From NCBI RefSeq assembly GCF_007954505.1, contig NZ_CP042412.1:992001-1056000 (forward strand): DNA of 64,000 nt. Reading direction: 5' to 3'. The notes under the pieces are model-generated. The model was given only the letters and a program-made list of their open reading frames with translations, had not been told where the DNA came from and did no database searches. The stretch's first letter is position 1. Every line of letters begins with the position of its first letter. A program made the position numbers and the translations under genes. The stretch comes from Microbacterium sp. CBA3102 (GTDB lineage Bacteria; Actinomycetota; Actinomycetes; Actinomycetales; Microbacteriaceae). Positions 8,447 to 15,520 of this stretch are shown here, piece after piece.

Positions 8447-8869
8447 ATGGACCTGCGTGTCGCGGCGTATGCGGTCGTCACCGATGACGACGGCCGCCTG
8501 CTCCTGGCGCGCTGGACCGAAGGACGGCGGGTGGCGTGGACCATGCCCGGTGGCGGGCTCGAGCCCGGGGAGTCGCCGGAAGACGCGGTGCGGCGCGAAC
8601 TCCGTGAGGAGACGGGCTACAGCATCAAAGTCGGCGAACTCCTGGGGATCCACTCCCGTGTGATCCCGGCCGGCCGGCGTGTGCACAAGGCCGCCGAGCC
8701 GCTGCACACCCTGCGCATCGTCTATCGCGGCGCGGTCACCGGGGGCAAGCTCCGCTTCGAGACCGACGGTTCGACCGACATGGCGGAGTGGTTCCCGCTG
8801 ACCTCCGTCGCCGAGCTGCAGCGCGTCAAGCTGGTCGACATCGCGATGCGCATGGCCGGCCTCCTCTGA
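8447..8869 (+). CDS. NUDIX hydrolase
   Basis: This 140-residue protein has a complete Nudix box at about 43-66 (GGGLEPGE...REELREETGY-type pattern: G, E, R-E-L-R-E-E-T-G), which binds Mg2+ and cleaves nucleoside-diphosphate-linked substrates. The flanking strands (AAYAVVTDDDGRLLLARW, MAEWFPLTSV) are standard. The substrate is not predictable. The ATG lies 45 bases after the amidohydrolase stop, so the pair may share a transcript. Confidence 0.92.
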   Translation: MDLRVAAYAVVTDDDGRLLLARWTEGRRVAWTMPGGGLEPGESPEDAVRRELREETGYSIKVGELLGIHSRVIPAGRRVHKAAEPLHTLRIVYRGAVTGGKLRFETDGSTDMAEWFPLTSVAELQRVKLVDIAMRMAGLL

Positions 8870-8896
8870 GCCGAGGCCGAGCGTCAGCGTGCGGCG

Positions 8897-9412
8897 TCAG
8901 CGCTCTTCGGGTACGGAGATGTCGGCGACGGTCGCCCCGTATGCGGCGATGAGGTCGTCGGCTTCGACGAACAGGCTGAATCCGTGCGTTCCCGCACCCA
9001 TCGCGATGCGCTGTCCGACGATGGACTCGTCGGCGTAGACGGGCCAGTCGGTGGTGCTGCCGATCGGCACGATGGTGCCTCGTTCGTAGCCGGTCGCCGC
9101 GAGGGCGAGTTCTGGTTCCGGGAGCCGTAGTTTGTTGACTCCGACCAGCGCACGCAGCTTCGGCCACGAGATCGAACGTCCGCCCGGCACGAGGGCGAAC
9201 AGGAAGGTGTCGTCCGAGCGCTTCACCACGAGGGTCTTCACGATGCCGGACGCGGGGATGCCGAGCAGCTCCGCCGCCTCGAACAGGCTGCCGGCGGCCG
9301 GACGCTCGCGGATCTCGATGTCGAGACCGCGGGCTTGCGCGGCCTCACGCACCCGCGCATGCGGACCGCCTCCGCCACCGGAGGCGACGGAGGCGGGAGC
9401 CGAAGTGTTCAC
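8897..9412 (-). CDS. YbaK/EbsC-type aminoacyl-tRNA deacylase
   Basis: This 171-residue protein matches the YbaK domain: AAELLGIPASGIVKTLVVK (conserved lysine of the deacylase pocket), FALVPGGRSISWPKLRALVG and the C-terminal GAGTHGFSLFVEADDLIAAYGA. Family members clear mischarged Cys- or Ala-tRNA(Pro) in trans. The GTG start at 9412 overlaps the stop of the upstream minus-strand gene by four bases, so translation is coupled. Confidence 0.88.
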   Translation of the reverse strand: MNTSAPASVASGGGGGPHARVREAAQARGLDIEIRERPAAGSLFEAAELLGIPASGIVKTLVVKRSDDTFLFALVPGGRSISWPKLRALVGVNKLRLPEPELALAATGYERGTIVPIGSTTDWPVYADESIVGQRIAMGAGTHGFSLFVEADDLIAAYGATVADISVPEER

Positions 9413-9915
9413 GCGTCGGGGGCTGCGAGCGGGTCGTCCGCGACCCAGAGCTCGTCATCGGCACGAAGCGTCTGCCAGGCGGCGTAGAGGACACCGATGG
9501 CGGCAGCGGCACCGAGGACGATCGCGATGACCGATCCGAGGCCGGGGCCCGACTTCTGCTTCTTGCCGAAGGCGCCGCGCGGAGCGGGAGGCGTGACGCC
9601 GTAGCGCTTGGCGTTCGCGACGTCCCAGGCGGTCAGCGCGGATCCGACGACTCCACCCACGATCGGGACGACCTTGTCGTCGACGACGTGCCGACCCATC
9701 TTGACGCCACGGTCGACGACCGGTGCGACACGACGGTTGTACGTGTCCTGGATGACAGGCACGACCTGCTCGCGATTGATGCTGCCGAGCTGACGGCCGG
9801 CTTCGCGTGCGACCTCGGCGGCGTGGCCGACGAGCACCTGCTGGTTCTCCCAGAGCTGGTTCGCGTCTTTCTGAAGACGACGCAGTTCCTTCTTCCGCTT
9901 GCGGCTGAGGCTCAC
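9409..9915 (-). CDS. Small membrane-anchored protein of unknown function
   Basis: This 168-residue protein is not assignable to a characterised family. It has a basic N-terminal helix (SRKRKKELRRLQKDANQLW), an amphipathic middle rich in Val/Arg (about 40-95), and a single hydrophobic segment near 130-150 before an acidic tail. GTG 9915 is preferred because AGGAG stands 7-11 bases upstream; an in-frame ATG at 9951 lacks one. It overlaps the ybaK-like gene by GTGA. Homologous proteins are sometimes labelled DNA helicase, but no helicase motif is present. Confidence 0.72.
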   Translation of the reverse strand: MSLSRKRKKELRRLQKDANQLWENQQVLVGHAAEVAREAGRQLGSINREQVVPVIQDTYNRRVAPVVDRGVKMGRHVVDDKVVPIVGGVVGSALTAWDVANAKRYGVTPPAPRGAFGKKQKSGPGLGSVIAIVLGAAAAIGVLYAAWQTLRADDELWVADDPLAAPDA

Positions 9916-10059
9916 GATGCTCTCCTGTCCATTGGAGTACGGGTTCCCCATCTTGCCACGAGAGCCTGGATGCCGGGCGGGAATCACCGGACCCTTGCGC
10001 CATCATCGGATCCGCGGTACACCGGGCGAACTCACCGGAAGCTCTGCGAGAATGAGGAC

Positions 10060-10617
10060 ATGGCTCACGCTTCCCACGTCGCAACCCTGCACACCAACCA
10101 CGGTGACATCGTCATCAACCTCTTCGGCGACCACGCCCCCAAGACGGTCAAGAACTTCGTCGGGCTCGCCGACGGCACTCAGGAGTGGACCGATCCCGCC
10201 ACCGGCAAGCCCGGCGAGGGTCCTCTCTACAAGGACGTCATCTTCCACCGCATCATCCCGAACTTCATGATCCAGGGCGGCGACCCGCTCGGACAGGGCG
10301 TCGGAGGCCCCGGCTACAACTTCGACGACGAGATCAACATGGAGCTCAACTTCAACGAGCCCTACATCCTCGCGATGGCCAATGCCGGCCTCCGCCGCAA
10401 CGCCATCACCGGCAAGCCCGAGGGCACCAACGGCTCGCAGTTCTTCATCACCACCGACCCGACGCCGTGGCTGCAGGGCAAGCACACGATCTTCGGCGAG
10501 GTCGCCGATGACGCCTCCAAGGCTGTCGTCGACGCGATCGGCGCCGTGCAGACGGGCCCCGGCGACCGCCCGGTCGAGCCGGTCGTGCTGCAGTCGATCG
10601 ACATCGTCGCGGCCTGA
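10060..10617 (+). CDS. Cyclophilin-type peptidyl-prolyl cis-trans isomerase
   Basis: This 185-residue single-domain cyclophilin has the catalytic FHRIIPNFMIQGGDP segment (Arg of the active site), the conserved NGSQFFITTDPTPWLQGKHTIFGEV core and no signal peptide, so it acts in the cytoplasm. ATG 10060 is preceded by GAATGAGGAC, which supplies the ribosome site. In Microbacteriaceae this gene commonly precedes a rhomboid protease, as here (21 bases apart), and the pair is probably one transcript. Confidence 0.95.
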   Translation: MAHASHVATLHTNHGDIVINLFGDHAPKTVKNFVGLADGTQEWTDPATGKPGEGPLYKDVIFHRIIPNFMIQGGDPLGQGVGGPGYNFDDEINMELNFNEPYILAMANAGLRRNAITGKPEGTNGSQFFITTDPTPWLQGKHTIFGEVADDASKAVVDAIGAVQTGPGDRPVEPVVLQSIDIVAA

Positions 10618-10638
10618 CGACAGCTGCGGCCGATCCGG

Positions 10639-11532
10639 ATGACCACGCCTGAGTTCACGAGCAATCGCGACAACTTCTGCTATCGCCATCCGGATCGGCA
10701 GAGCTTCGTGCTCTGCCAGCGGTGCATGCGCACCATCTGTCCCGAGTGCCAGACCCAGGCACCCGTCGGCGTCATCTGCCCGGAGTGCATGAACGCCGAG
10801 CGGAAGAACAGGACGCCCGCGCAGAAGAAGGCCGAACGTCGTTGGCGCGGTGGTCGGGGCGGTGCCCTGGCCGTGACCCGCGGCGGGCGACCCGTCGTCA
10901 CCTACGCGCTGCTCGCCATCACGTCTTTCATCGGGCTGGTGCAGCTGATCCCCGGGTTCAAAGACCCGCTCATCCAGGCTCTGGGGTTCTTCGCCCCCTT
11001 CCTGTACCCGAATCTCTTCGCCGTGCCCTTCGAGCCCTGGCGTCTTCTCACCGTGCTGCTCGTGCACGGGAGCTTCATCCACCTGGCACTCAACATGCTC
11101 GCGCTGTGGATGCTGGGGCAGAGCCTCGAGCCCATGCTCGGCCGCACCCGCTACCTCGCCCTGTATCTGATCAGCGGCCTCGGGGGATCGGTGATGGTCG
11201 CCATCCTCGCGCCCGGTTCGTGGACGGTCGGAGCATCCGGGGCGATCTTCGGGCTCCTGGCGTCGCTGCTGATCATCGGTCGCCACATCGGTGCCAACGT
11301 GACGGGAATCCTCGTCATCCTCGGAATCAACTTCGCGTTCGGTCTCTTCGTCGGAGGAATCTCCTGGCAGGCGCACCTCGGCGGTGCCGTCGTCGGAGCG
11401 CTGGTCGCTCTGATCTACGTCAAGACGAAGCGTCGAGAGCAGCGGACCCTGCAGATCATCCTGCTGTCGGCGCTGGTCGTGCTGTTGATCGTGGTCGTGG
11501 CCTTCGTGCCGCCGCTGATCCTTTTGTCCTGA
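10639..11532 (+). CDS. Rhomboid-family intramembrane serine protease
   Basis: This 297-residue protein begins with a B-box-like zinc-binding head (Cys14, His17, Cys26, Cys29, Cys34, Cys37, Cys47, Cys50) followed by a basic linker and six membrane helices. The catalytic dyad is Ser200 in GASGAIFG and His246 in AHLGGAVVG, and HLALNML in an earlier helix supplies the conserved His/Asn. It cleaves transmembrane substrates within the bilayer; none are known here. The zinc head is typical of actinobacterial rhomboids. Confidence 0.95.
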   Translation: MTTPEFTSNRDNFCYRHPDRQSFVLCQRCMRTICPECQTQAPVGVICPECMNAERKNRTPAQKKAERRWRGGRGGALAVTRGGRPVVTYALLAITSFIGLVQLIPGFKDPLIQALGFFAPFLYPNLFAVPFEPWRLLTVLLVHGSFIHLALNMLALWMLGQSLEPMLGRTRYLALYLISGLGGSVMVAILAPGSWTVGASGAIFGLLASLLIIGRHIGANVTGILVILGINFAFGLFVGGISWQAHLGGAVVGALVALIYVKTKRREQRTLQIILLSALVVLLIVVVAFVPPLILLS

Positions 11533-11562
11533 TCCGAAGTTGTTAACAGGGTTGTTAACCCC

Positions 11563-11615
11563 TGTGAATAACACCGGTGTAATTCTCCCCAGGCTGTGGA
11601 GGGGGCTGTGGATAA
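11563..11615 (+). other. Pair of DnaA-box sequences
   Basis: TGTGAATAA (11563-11571) and TGTGGATAA (11607-11615) are the complement of TTATTCACA and TTATCCACA, both fitting TTWTNCACA; the second is the perfect consensus. Both have the same orientation and lie in the 285-bp gap between the rhomboid gene and crgA, beside two GTTAAC sites. They may titrate DnaA or regulate a neighbour. Confidence 0.5.
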
Positions 11616-11644
11616 CTTTCGCTCTCGGTGACTCTTGTGGGGTC

Positions 11645-11734
11645 GGGGCGGGGTTGTTCCCTTCGCTCGCAGAGCGGGTGCCCTCCCGCTTCGCGGGTCC
11701 CTCCCGATGCTTGCTCCGGGAACAACCCCGCCCC
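11645..11734. repeat. Long inverted repeat, REP/MITE-like element
   Basis: Perfect 17-bp arms (11645-11661 and 11718-11734) enclose a 56-bp GC-rich core that itself folds (CCCGCTTCGCGGG). No open reading frame is inside. It resembles an extragenic palindromic element rather than a simple terminator, because a separate terminator follows at 11767. Confidence 0.6.
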
Positions 11735-11766
11735 TCGCGGCACAGGTCGTCTGTCGCTCCAGATAT

Positions 11767-11803
11767 GACGAAGGCCCCCTCGCGATGCGAGGGGGCCTTC
11801 GTC
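11767..11803. terminator. Bidirectional terminator between rhomboid and crgA genes
   Basis: A perfect 17-bp stem (11767-11783 with 11787-11803) closes a 3-base loop. It stands 15 bases downstream of the crgA stop on the minus strand and is the only strong hairpin adjacent to that gene. Confidence 0.85.
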
Positions 11804-11817
11804 GAAAGTCGGGGGCG

Positions 11818-12057
11818 TCAGCGCCAGCGCGTGGTCATCAGGAAGCCGATCAGCGCGATGCCGAGACCGATCGCCAGGTTCCAGTTCTCAAGGCCCGGAA
11901 TCGGGAGCGTGGTACCCGAGATGTAGAAGACCAGGATCCAGGCGAGACCGAGCAGCATGAAGCCGATCATCACCGGCTTGAACCAGACGGCGTTGGGAGC
12001 GGCTTCGCCTTCGGCGCGCTCGACGGCGGGTTCTTCGGTCTTGCGGTCACGTGCCAT
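11818..12057 (-). CDS. crgA: Cell division protein CrgA
   Basis: This 79-residue protein has a charged N-terminal 28 residues and two transmembrane helices (about 31-52 and 58-76) separated by an ISGTTLPIPGL loop, ending in TTRWR. That matches CrgA, which recruits PBPs and FtsI-type enzymes to the division site in mycobacteria and streptomycetes. ATG 12057 gives the family length; an upstream in-frame ATG would add 14 atypical residues. Its place next to the sortase/pknB cluster is conserved in Actinobacteria. Confidence 0.93.
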   Translation of the reverse strand: MARDRKTEEPAVERAEGEAAPNAVWFKPVMIGFMLLGLAWILVFYISGTTLPIPGLENWNLAIGLGIALIGFLMTTRWR

Positions 12058-12148
12058 GCCGTCATTGTACCCGGGACACCCATGAGCTGCCGAGCCCACA
12101 TCGCTCGATCACCGGCATGCGTTCAGCGATCCCGGATATGATCGCGCC

Positions 12149-12943
12149 ATGACTGCTTCCGTCGTGCCTGGGGGGCGACGCCCGCGTCGCGCGAGACCAC
12201 GGTCTCGCGCGACGTTCGCGAGTGTGCTCGGCGAGCTGCTGCTGACCGCCGGAGTCATCGTCCTGTTGTTCGTCGCCTGGCAGATGTGGATCGGCGACAT
12301 CATCATCAGTGCGCAGAAGAACGAAGAGGGCGCGGCGATCTCGAAAGAGCTCGCGCAGGCCGAAGCCCCTGCGCTGCCCCCGGTCGTCGAGGCGGAGGAC
12401 GGCACCACGACCTACGTTCCGCCGGTGCCGGCCGCGCCCGCCGACGCGGAGTGGTTCGGGCAGATGCACATCCCGCGATTCGGCGCCGACTACAACTTCG
12501 GAATCTACGGGGGCACGTCCCGTGCACGCACCCTCGACCAGAAGGGGATCGGCGTCTATACCGACTCCAAGATGCCGGGCGAGGTCGGCAACTTCTCGAT
12601 GGCCGGGCACCGCACGACATGGGGCAAGCCCTTCAATCAGCTCGACAAGCTGCAGCTGAACGATGCGATCGTCGTCGAGACGCCCGAGGGCTGGTACACC
12701 TACCGCTTCCGGACGCTGGAGTACGTCAAGCCGACGCAGACCGACGTGCTCGCCGACGTGCCGCAGATGCCCGAGCAGCAGACCGGAGAGCAGTACATCA
12801 CGCTCACCGCCTGTTCCCCGCTGTACTCGCTCGCCGAGCGCATCGTCGCCTACGGGGTGTTCGAGAGCTTCCAGCCTCGTGCCGAGGGGCCTCCCCAGGC
12901 TCTGACCGACCCGCCGCCTCCGCCGGCCGCACCGTCGGTGTGA
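12149..12943 (+). CDS. Class E sortase
   Basis: This 264-residue membrane transpeptidase has a basic N-terminus, one signal-anchor helix (about 28-48), a spacer with a proline-rich stretch, and a sortase domain (about 100-245). The catalytic triad is His154 (AGHRTTWG), Cys222 (LTACSP) and Arg231 (AERIVAYG). Class E enzymes attach LPXTG/LAXTG-type proteins to peptidoglycan; the LPSTG protein encoded at 46.9-53.0 kb is a candidate substrate. A proline-rich tail (about 246-264) is unusual. The gene heads a short unit with the next two genes. Confidence 0.93.
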   Translation: MTASVVPGGRRPRRARPRSRATFASVLGELLLTAGVIVLLFVAWQMWIGDIIISAQKNEEGAAISKELAQAEAPALPPVVEAEDGTTTYVPPVPAAPADAEWFGQMHIPRFGADYNFGIYGGTSRARTLDQKGIGVYTDSKMPGEVGNFSMAGHRTTWGKPFNQLDKLQLNDAIVVETPEGWYTYRFRTLEYVKPTQTDVLADVPQMPEQQTGEQYITLTACSPLYSLAERIVAYGVFESFQPRAEGPPQALTDPPPPPAAPSV

Positions 12944-12971
12944 TCATGGACATCTACGAGGGAGAAGACTG

Positions 12972-13127
12972 ATGTACGCCGCACTCTGGCGCCTGCTGCC
13001 CGGCCCGTGGTGGCTGCGCGTGCTCATCCTGCTCGTCGTCATCGCCGCCGTCCTGTACGGCCTGTTCTGGTACGTCTTCCCGTGGGTGAGCCCGATCGTC
13101 GCCCCCGGCGAGGTCGACGTCGAATGA
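12972..13127 (+). CDS. 51-residue single-pass membrane protein
   Basis: ATG 12972 is preceded by GGAGAAG and opens a 51-codon frame with a Trp/Pro-rich start (MYAALWRLLPGPWWLRVLI), one hydrophobic helix (about 15-36) and a short acidic tail. Its stop overlaps the next gene in ATGA, so translation is coupled to the amidotransferase gene. Small proteins of this pattern occur at this place in related actinobacterial clusters; no function is known. It is below the length cut-off of many annotation pipelines. Confidence 0.8.
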   Translation: MYAALWRLLPGPWWLRVLILLVVIAAVLYGLFWYVFPWVSPIVAPGEVDVE

Positions 13128-13756
13128 CCCGAGTGCTCGTGGTCGACAACCACGACAGCTTCGTGCACACCCTCGTCGGCTATCTGCACGAACTGGGGGC
13201 GGAGACCCTGATGGTCGAGTCCGATTCCCTGGATGCCGAGGCTCTCGAGTCGATGATCCTCGCGCACGACGCCCTGCTGCTCTCGCCCGGACCCGGAGCG
13301 CCGACCGATGCCGGGGCATCGATCGCCGCGGTCCGCATCGCCGCTCGGCTCGGAGTACCGACGCTCGGCGTGTGTCTGGGGCACCAGACGATCGGCGAAG
13401 CCCTCGGCACGACGGTCAGCGAGGCGCCGGAGCTCATGCACGGGATGGTCTCGGCCGTCAGGCACGACGGATCCGCCTTGTTCGCCGGCATCCCCTCACC
13501 GTTCTCCGCCGGCCGCTATCACTCGTTGACGCTCGCGGAGGCCGACCTTCCTCCGGACGTCACGGTCACCGCATGGACCGAGGACGGCACCGTGATGGGG
13601 CTCGCTCACCGCGAGCTGCCGCTGTACGGCGTGCAGTTCCACCCCGAGAGCGTGCTGACCGAAGGCGGCTACCGGCTTCTGGCGAACTGGCTGGAGCTGT
13701 GCGGTGCGACGAGCGCCGTCGCCCGATCGGAGCGCCTGCACCCGCTCTCACGCTGA
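13124..13756 (+). CDS. pabA: Anthranilate/aminodeoxychorismate synthase glutamine amidotransferase
   Basis: This 210-residue class I glutamine amidotransferase has the catalytic triad Cys84 (GVCLGHQ), His173 and Glu175 (VQFHPES), and the oxyanion motif LLLSPGPGAP. It donates ammonia to a chorismate-using synthase, either for folate (PabA) or tryptophan (TrpG); a single subunit may serve both. The matching synthase is not in the window. Its position beside pknB is conserved in Actinobacteria. The start at 13124 overlaps the upstream small gene. Confidence 0.88.
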   Translation: MTRVLVVDNHDSFVHTLVGYLHELGAETLMVESDSLDAEALESMILAHDALLLSPGPGAPTDAGASIAAVRIAARLGVPTLGVCLGHQTIGEALGTTVSEAPELMHGMVSAVRHDGSALFAGIPSPFSAGRYHSLTLAEADLPPDVTVTAWTEDGTVMGLAHRELPLYGVQFHPESVLTEGGYRLLANWLELCGATSAVARSERLHPLSR

Positions 13757-13785
13757 GGCCGGCGCGCCGACGCCTCGGAACCCGA

Positions 13786-15477
13786 TCAGCTGCCGCTGCA
13801 GTACCGCAGTTCGACGGTGGAGCCGACCGGGACATCGCCCGGAGCCGCCGACATCGAGTTCACGGTCGTCGGGTCGGTGGCGGGACACTCCGCGTCTTCC
13901 ACCGCCACCGGGTTGAGACCGAGGTCGGTGAGGTTCGTCGTGGCGGCGTCGACGGTCCAGCCGACGACATCGGTCAGCGTGACCTTCCCGCTCGCCACGA
14001 CCAGGTTCACCACTGTTCCCGGAGAGACTTCGGTCTCGGCCTTCTCACTGGCGGAGATGACGGTGCCCTCGGCCAAGGCCTTGTCGTTGCGCTGGACCAC
14101 GGTACCGAGCTCGAGGCCCGCCGCCGTCAACGCCTTCGTGGCGTCGTCCAATCCCATGCCCTCGATCTTCGGGACGGTGACCGTCTCGACGCCGGAGGAC
14201 ACGTGGAGGGTCACGGTGGTGCCCTCCTCCACCGAGACGCCGGCTTCGGGGTCGGTGCGGATGACGTTGCCTTCGCTGATCTCGGGACTCGACTCGATCA
14301 CGATCTTCGAGGTCAGATCGAGTTTCGCCAGCTCATCCTGTGCGCGCTCCGCGGAGACGTTCTCGAGGTTCGGGATGATGCGGGAAGTGCTGGGCACCTC
14401 GGGCGGTCGCATGCTGATCGTGACGACCCAGAACAGCACGGACGCCAGCAGCACCGCGAGGAGGGCGACCCCCGCCCAGATCCACGCCACCGGAGGGCCG
14501 GACTGGGTACGGGTCATCGTGGTGTCGGAGCTGAGCTGGCGCAGGGACCGAGCCGTCTCCTGTGCCTGTCGCGGGCTCGGGCCGTACAGCTCGCTGGTGA
14601 GCGCTCCGAGCTGCTTGCGCGTCGGTGCGTCTCCGGCGACGGCGGCGTCCAGGGCGGCGCGGAAGTGCGCGGCATCCGGGTAGCGCTGGTACGGATCCTT
14701 CGCGAGGGCACGGAGGACGATCGGGTCGAGGGCGCCGGGGGCGTCTTCGTTCACCTCGGTCGGCGGGACCGGTGTCTCGCTGACGTGCTGGTAGGCGACC
14801 GCCACCGGCGACTCTCCGCGGAACGGCTGGCGTCCTGTGAGCAACTCGTACAGGACGACGCCGGTCGAGTAGAGGTCGGCACGTGCGTCGACGGGCTCGC
14901 CCTTGGCCTGCTCCGGCGAAAAGTAGGCGGCGGTCCCGATGATCTGGGTGGTCTCGGCCACGGTGGACGACGAGTCGGAGACGGCTCGGGCGATACCGAA
15001 GTCCATCACCTTGACCTGACCCTTGTCGGTCACCATCACGTTGCCCGGCTTGATGTCGCGGTGGACGACTCCTGCTCGGTGCGAATAGTCCAGAGCTTCG
15101 AGGATGCCGTCGACGTAGCGGACCGCGTCCTCCACCGGCACGGGGCCTGCGGAGATGATGTCCTTGAGGAGGGTGCCCTTGACGAGTTCCATCACGATGT
15201 ACGGCGGCTCGTCGGAGGAGGAGTCGGTCGCGGACGGATCCCCGGCGTCGTACACGCGCACGATCGAGGGGTGGGACATCCGCGATGCCGCCTGCGCTTC
15301 CAGGCGGAACCGTGTGCGGAACGTGGTGTCGCGGGCCAGCTCGGCGTCGAGGATCTTGATCGCGACCTCGCGCCCGAGGGTGAGGTCATAGCCGCGGTAG
15401 ACCTTGGCCATACCGCCATGCCCGATGAGCTCGTCGACGCGGTAACGTCCCGCGATGACTCGTGGCTCTGTGGACAC
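13786..15477 (-). CDS. pknB: PASTA-domain Ser/Thr kinase PknB
   Basis: This 563-residue membrane kinase has a complete Hanks-type kinase domain (about 11-275: glycine loop GHGGMAKV, Lys41, catalytic HRD at 139-141, DFG at 159-161, activation loop with Thr/Ser residues), a juxtamembrane linker, one transmembrane helix (330-354) and three extracellular PASTA repeats (about 363-563). PknB homologues usually carry four PASTA domains, so this copy is one short. It senses muropeptides or lipid II and controls growth and division, opposed by PstP. The gene is the last of a minus-strand cluster. Confidence 0.95.
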   Translation of the reverse strand: MSTEPRVIAGRYRVDELIGHGGMAKVYRGYDLTLGREVAIKILDAELARDTTFRTRFRLEAQAASRMSHPSIVRVYDAGDPSATDSSSDEPPYIVMELVKGTLLKDIISAGPVPVEDAVRYVDGILEALDYSHRAGVVHRDIKPGNVMVTDKGQVKVMDFGIARAVSDSSSTVAETTQIIGTAAYFSPEQAKGEPVDARADLYSTGVVLYELLTGRQPFRGESPVAVAYQHVSETPVPPTEVNEDAPGALDPIVLRALAKDPYQRYPDAAHFRAALDAAVAGDAPTRKQLGALTSELYGPSPRQAQETARSLRQLSSDTTMTRTQSGPPVAWIWAGVALLAVLLASVLFWVVTISMRPPEVPSTSRIIPNLENVSAERAQDELAKLDLTSKIVIESSPEISEGNVIRTDPEAGVSVEEGTTVTLHVSSGVETVTVPKIEGMGLDDATKALTAAGLELGTVVQRNDKALAEGTVISASEKAETEVSPGTVVNLVVASGKVTLTDVVGWTVDAATTNLTDLGLNPVAVEDAECPATDPTTVNSMSAAPGDVPVGSTVELRYCSGS

Positions 15478-15520
15478 GTACTACCCCCTGGAAACGACTG
15501 CTACTGCGCTGAACTACAGG

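Noticed and set aside
9400..9987. DNA helicase label sometimes used for relatives of the 168-residue protein
   Set aside because: It has no Walker or other helicase motif; only a basic helix and a membrane segment are visible.
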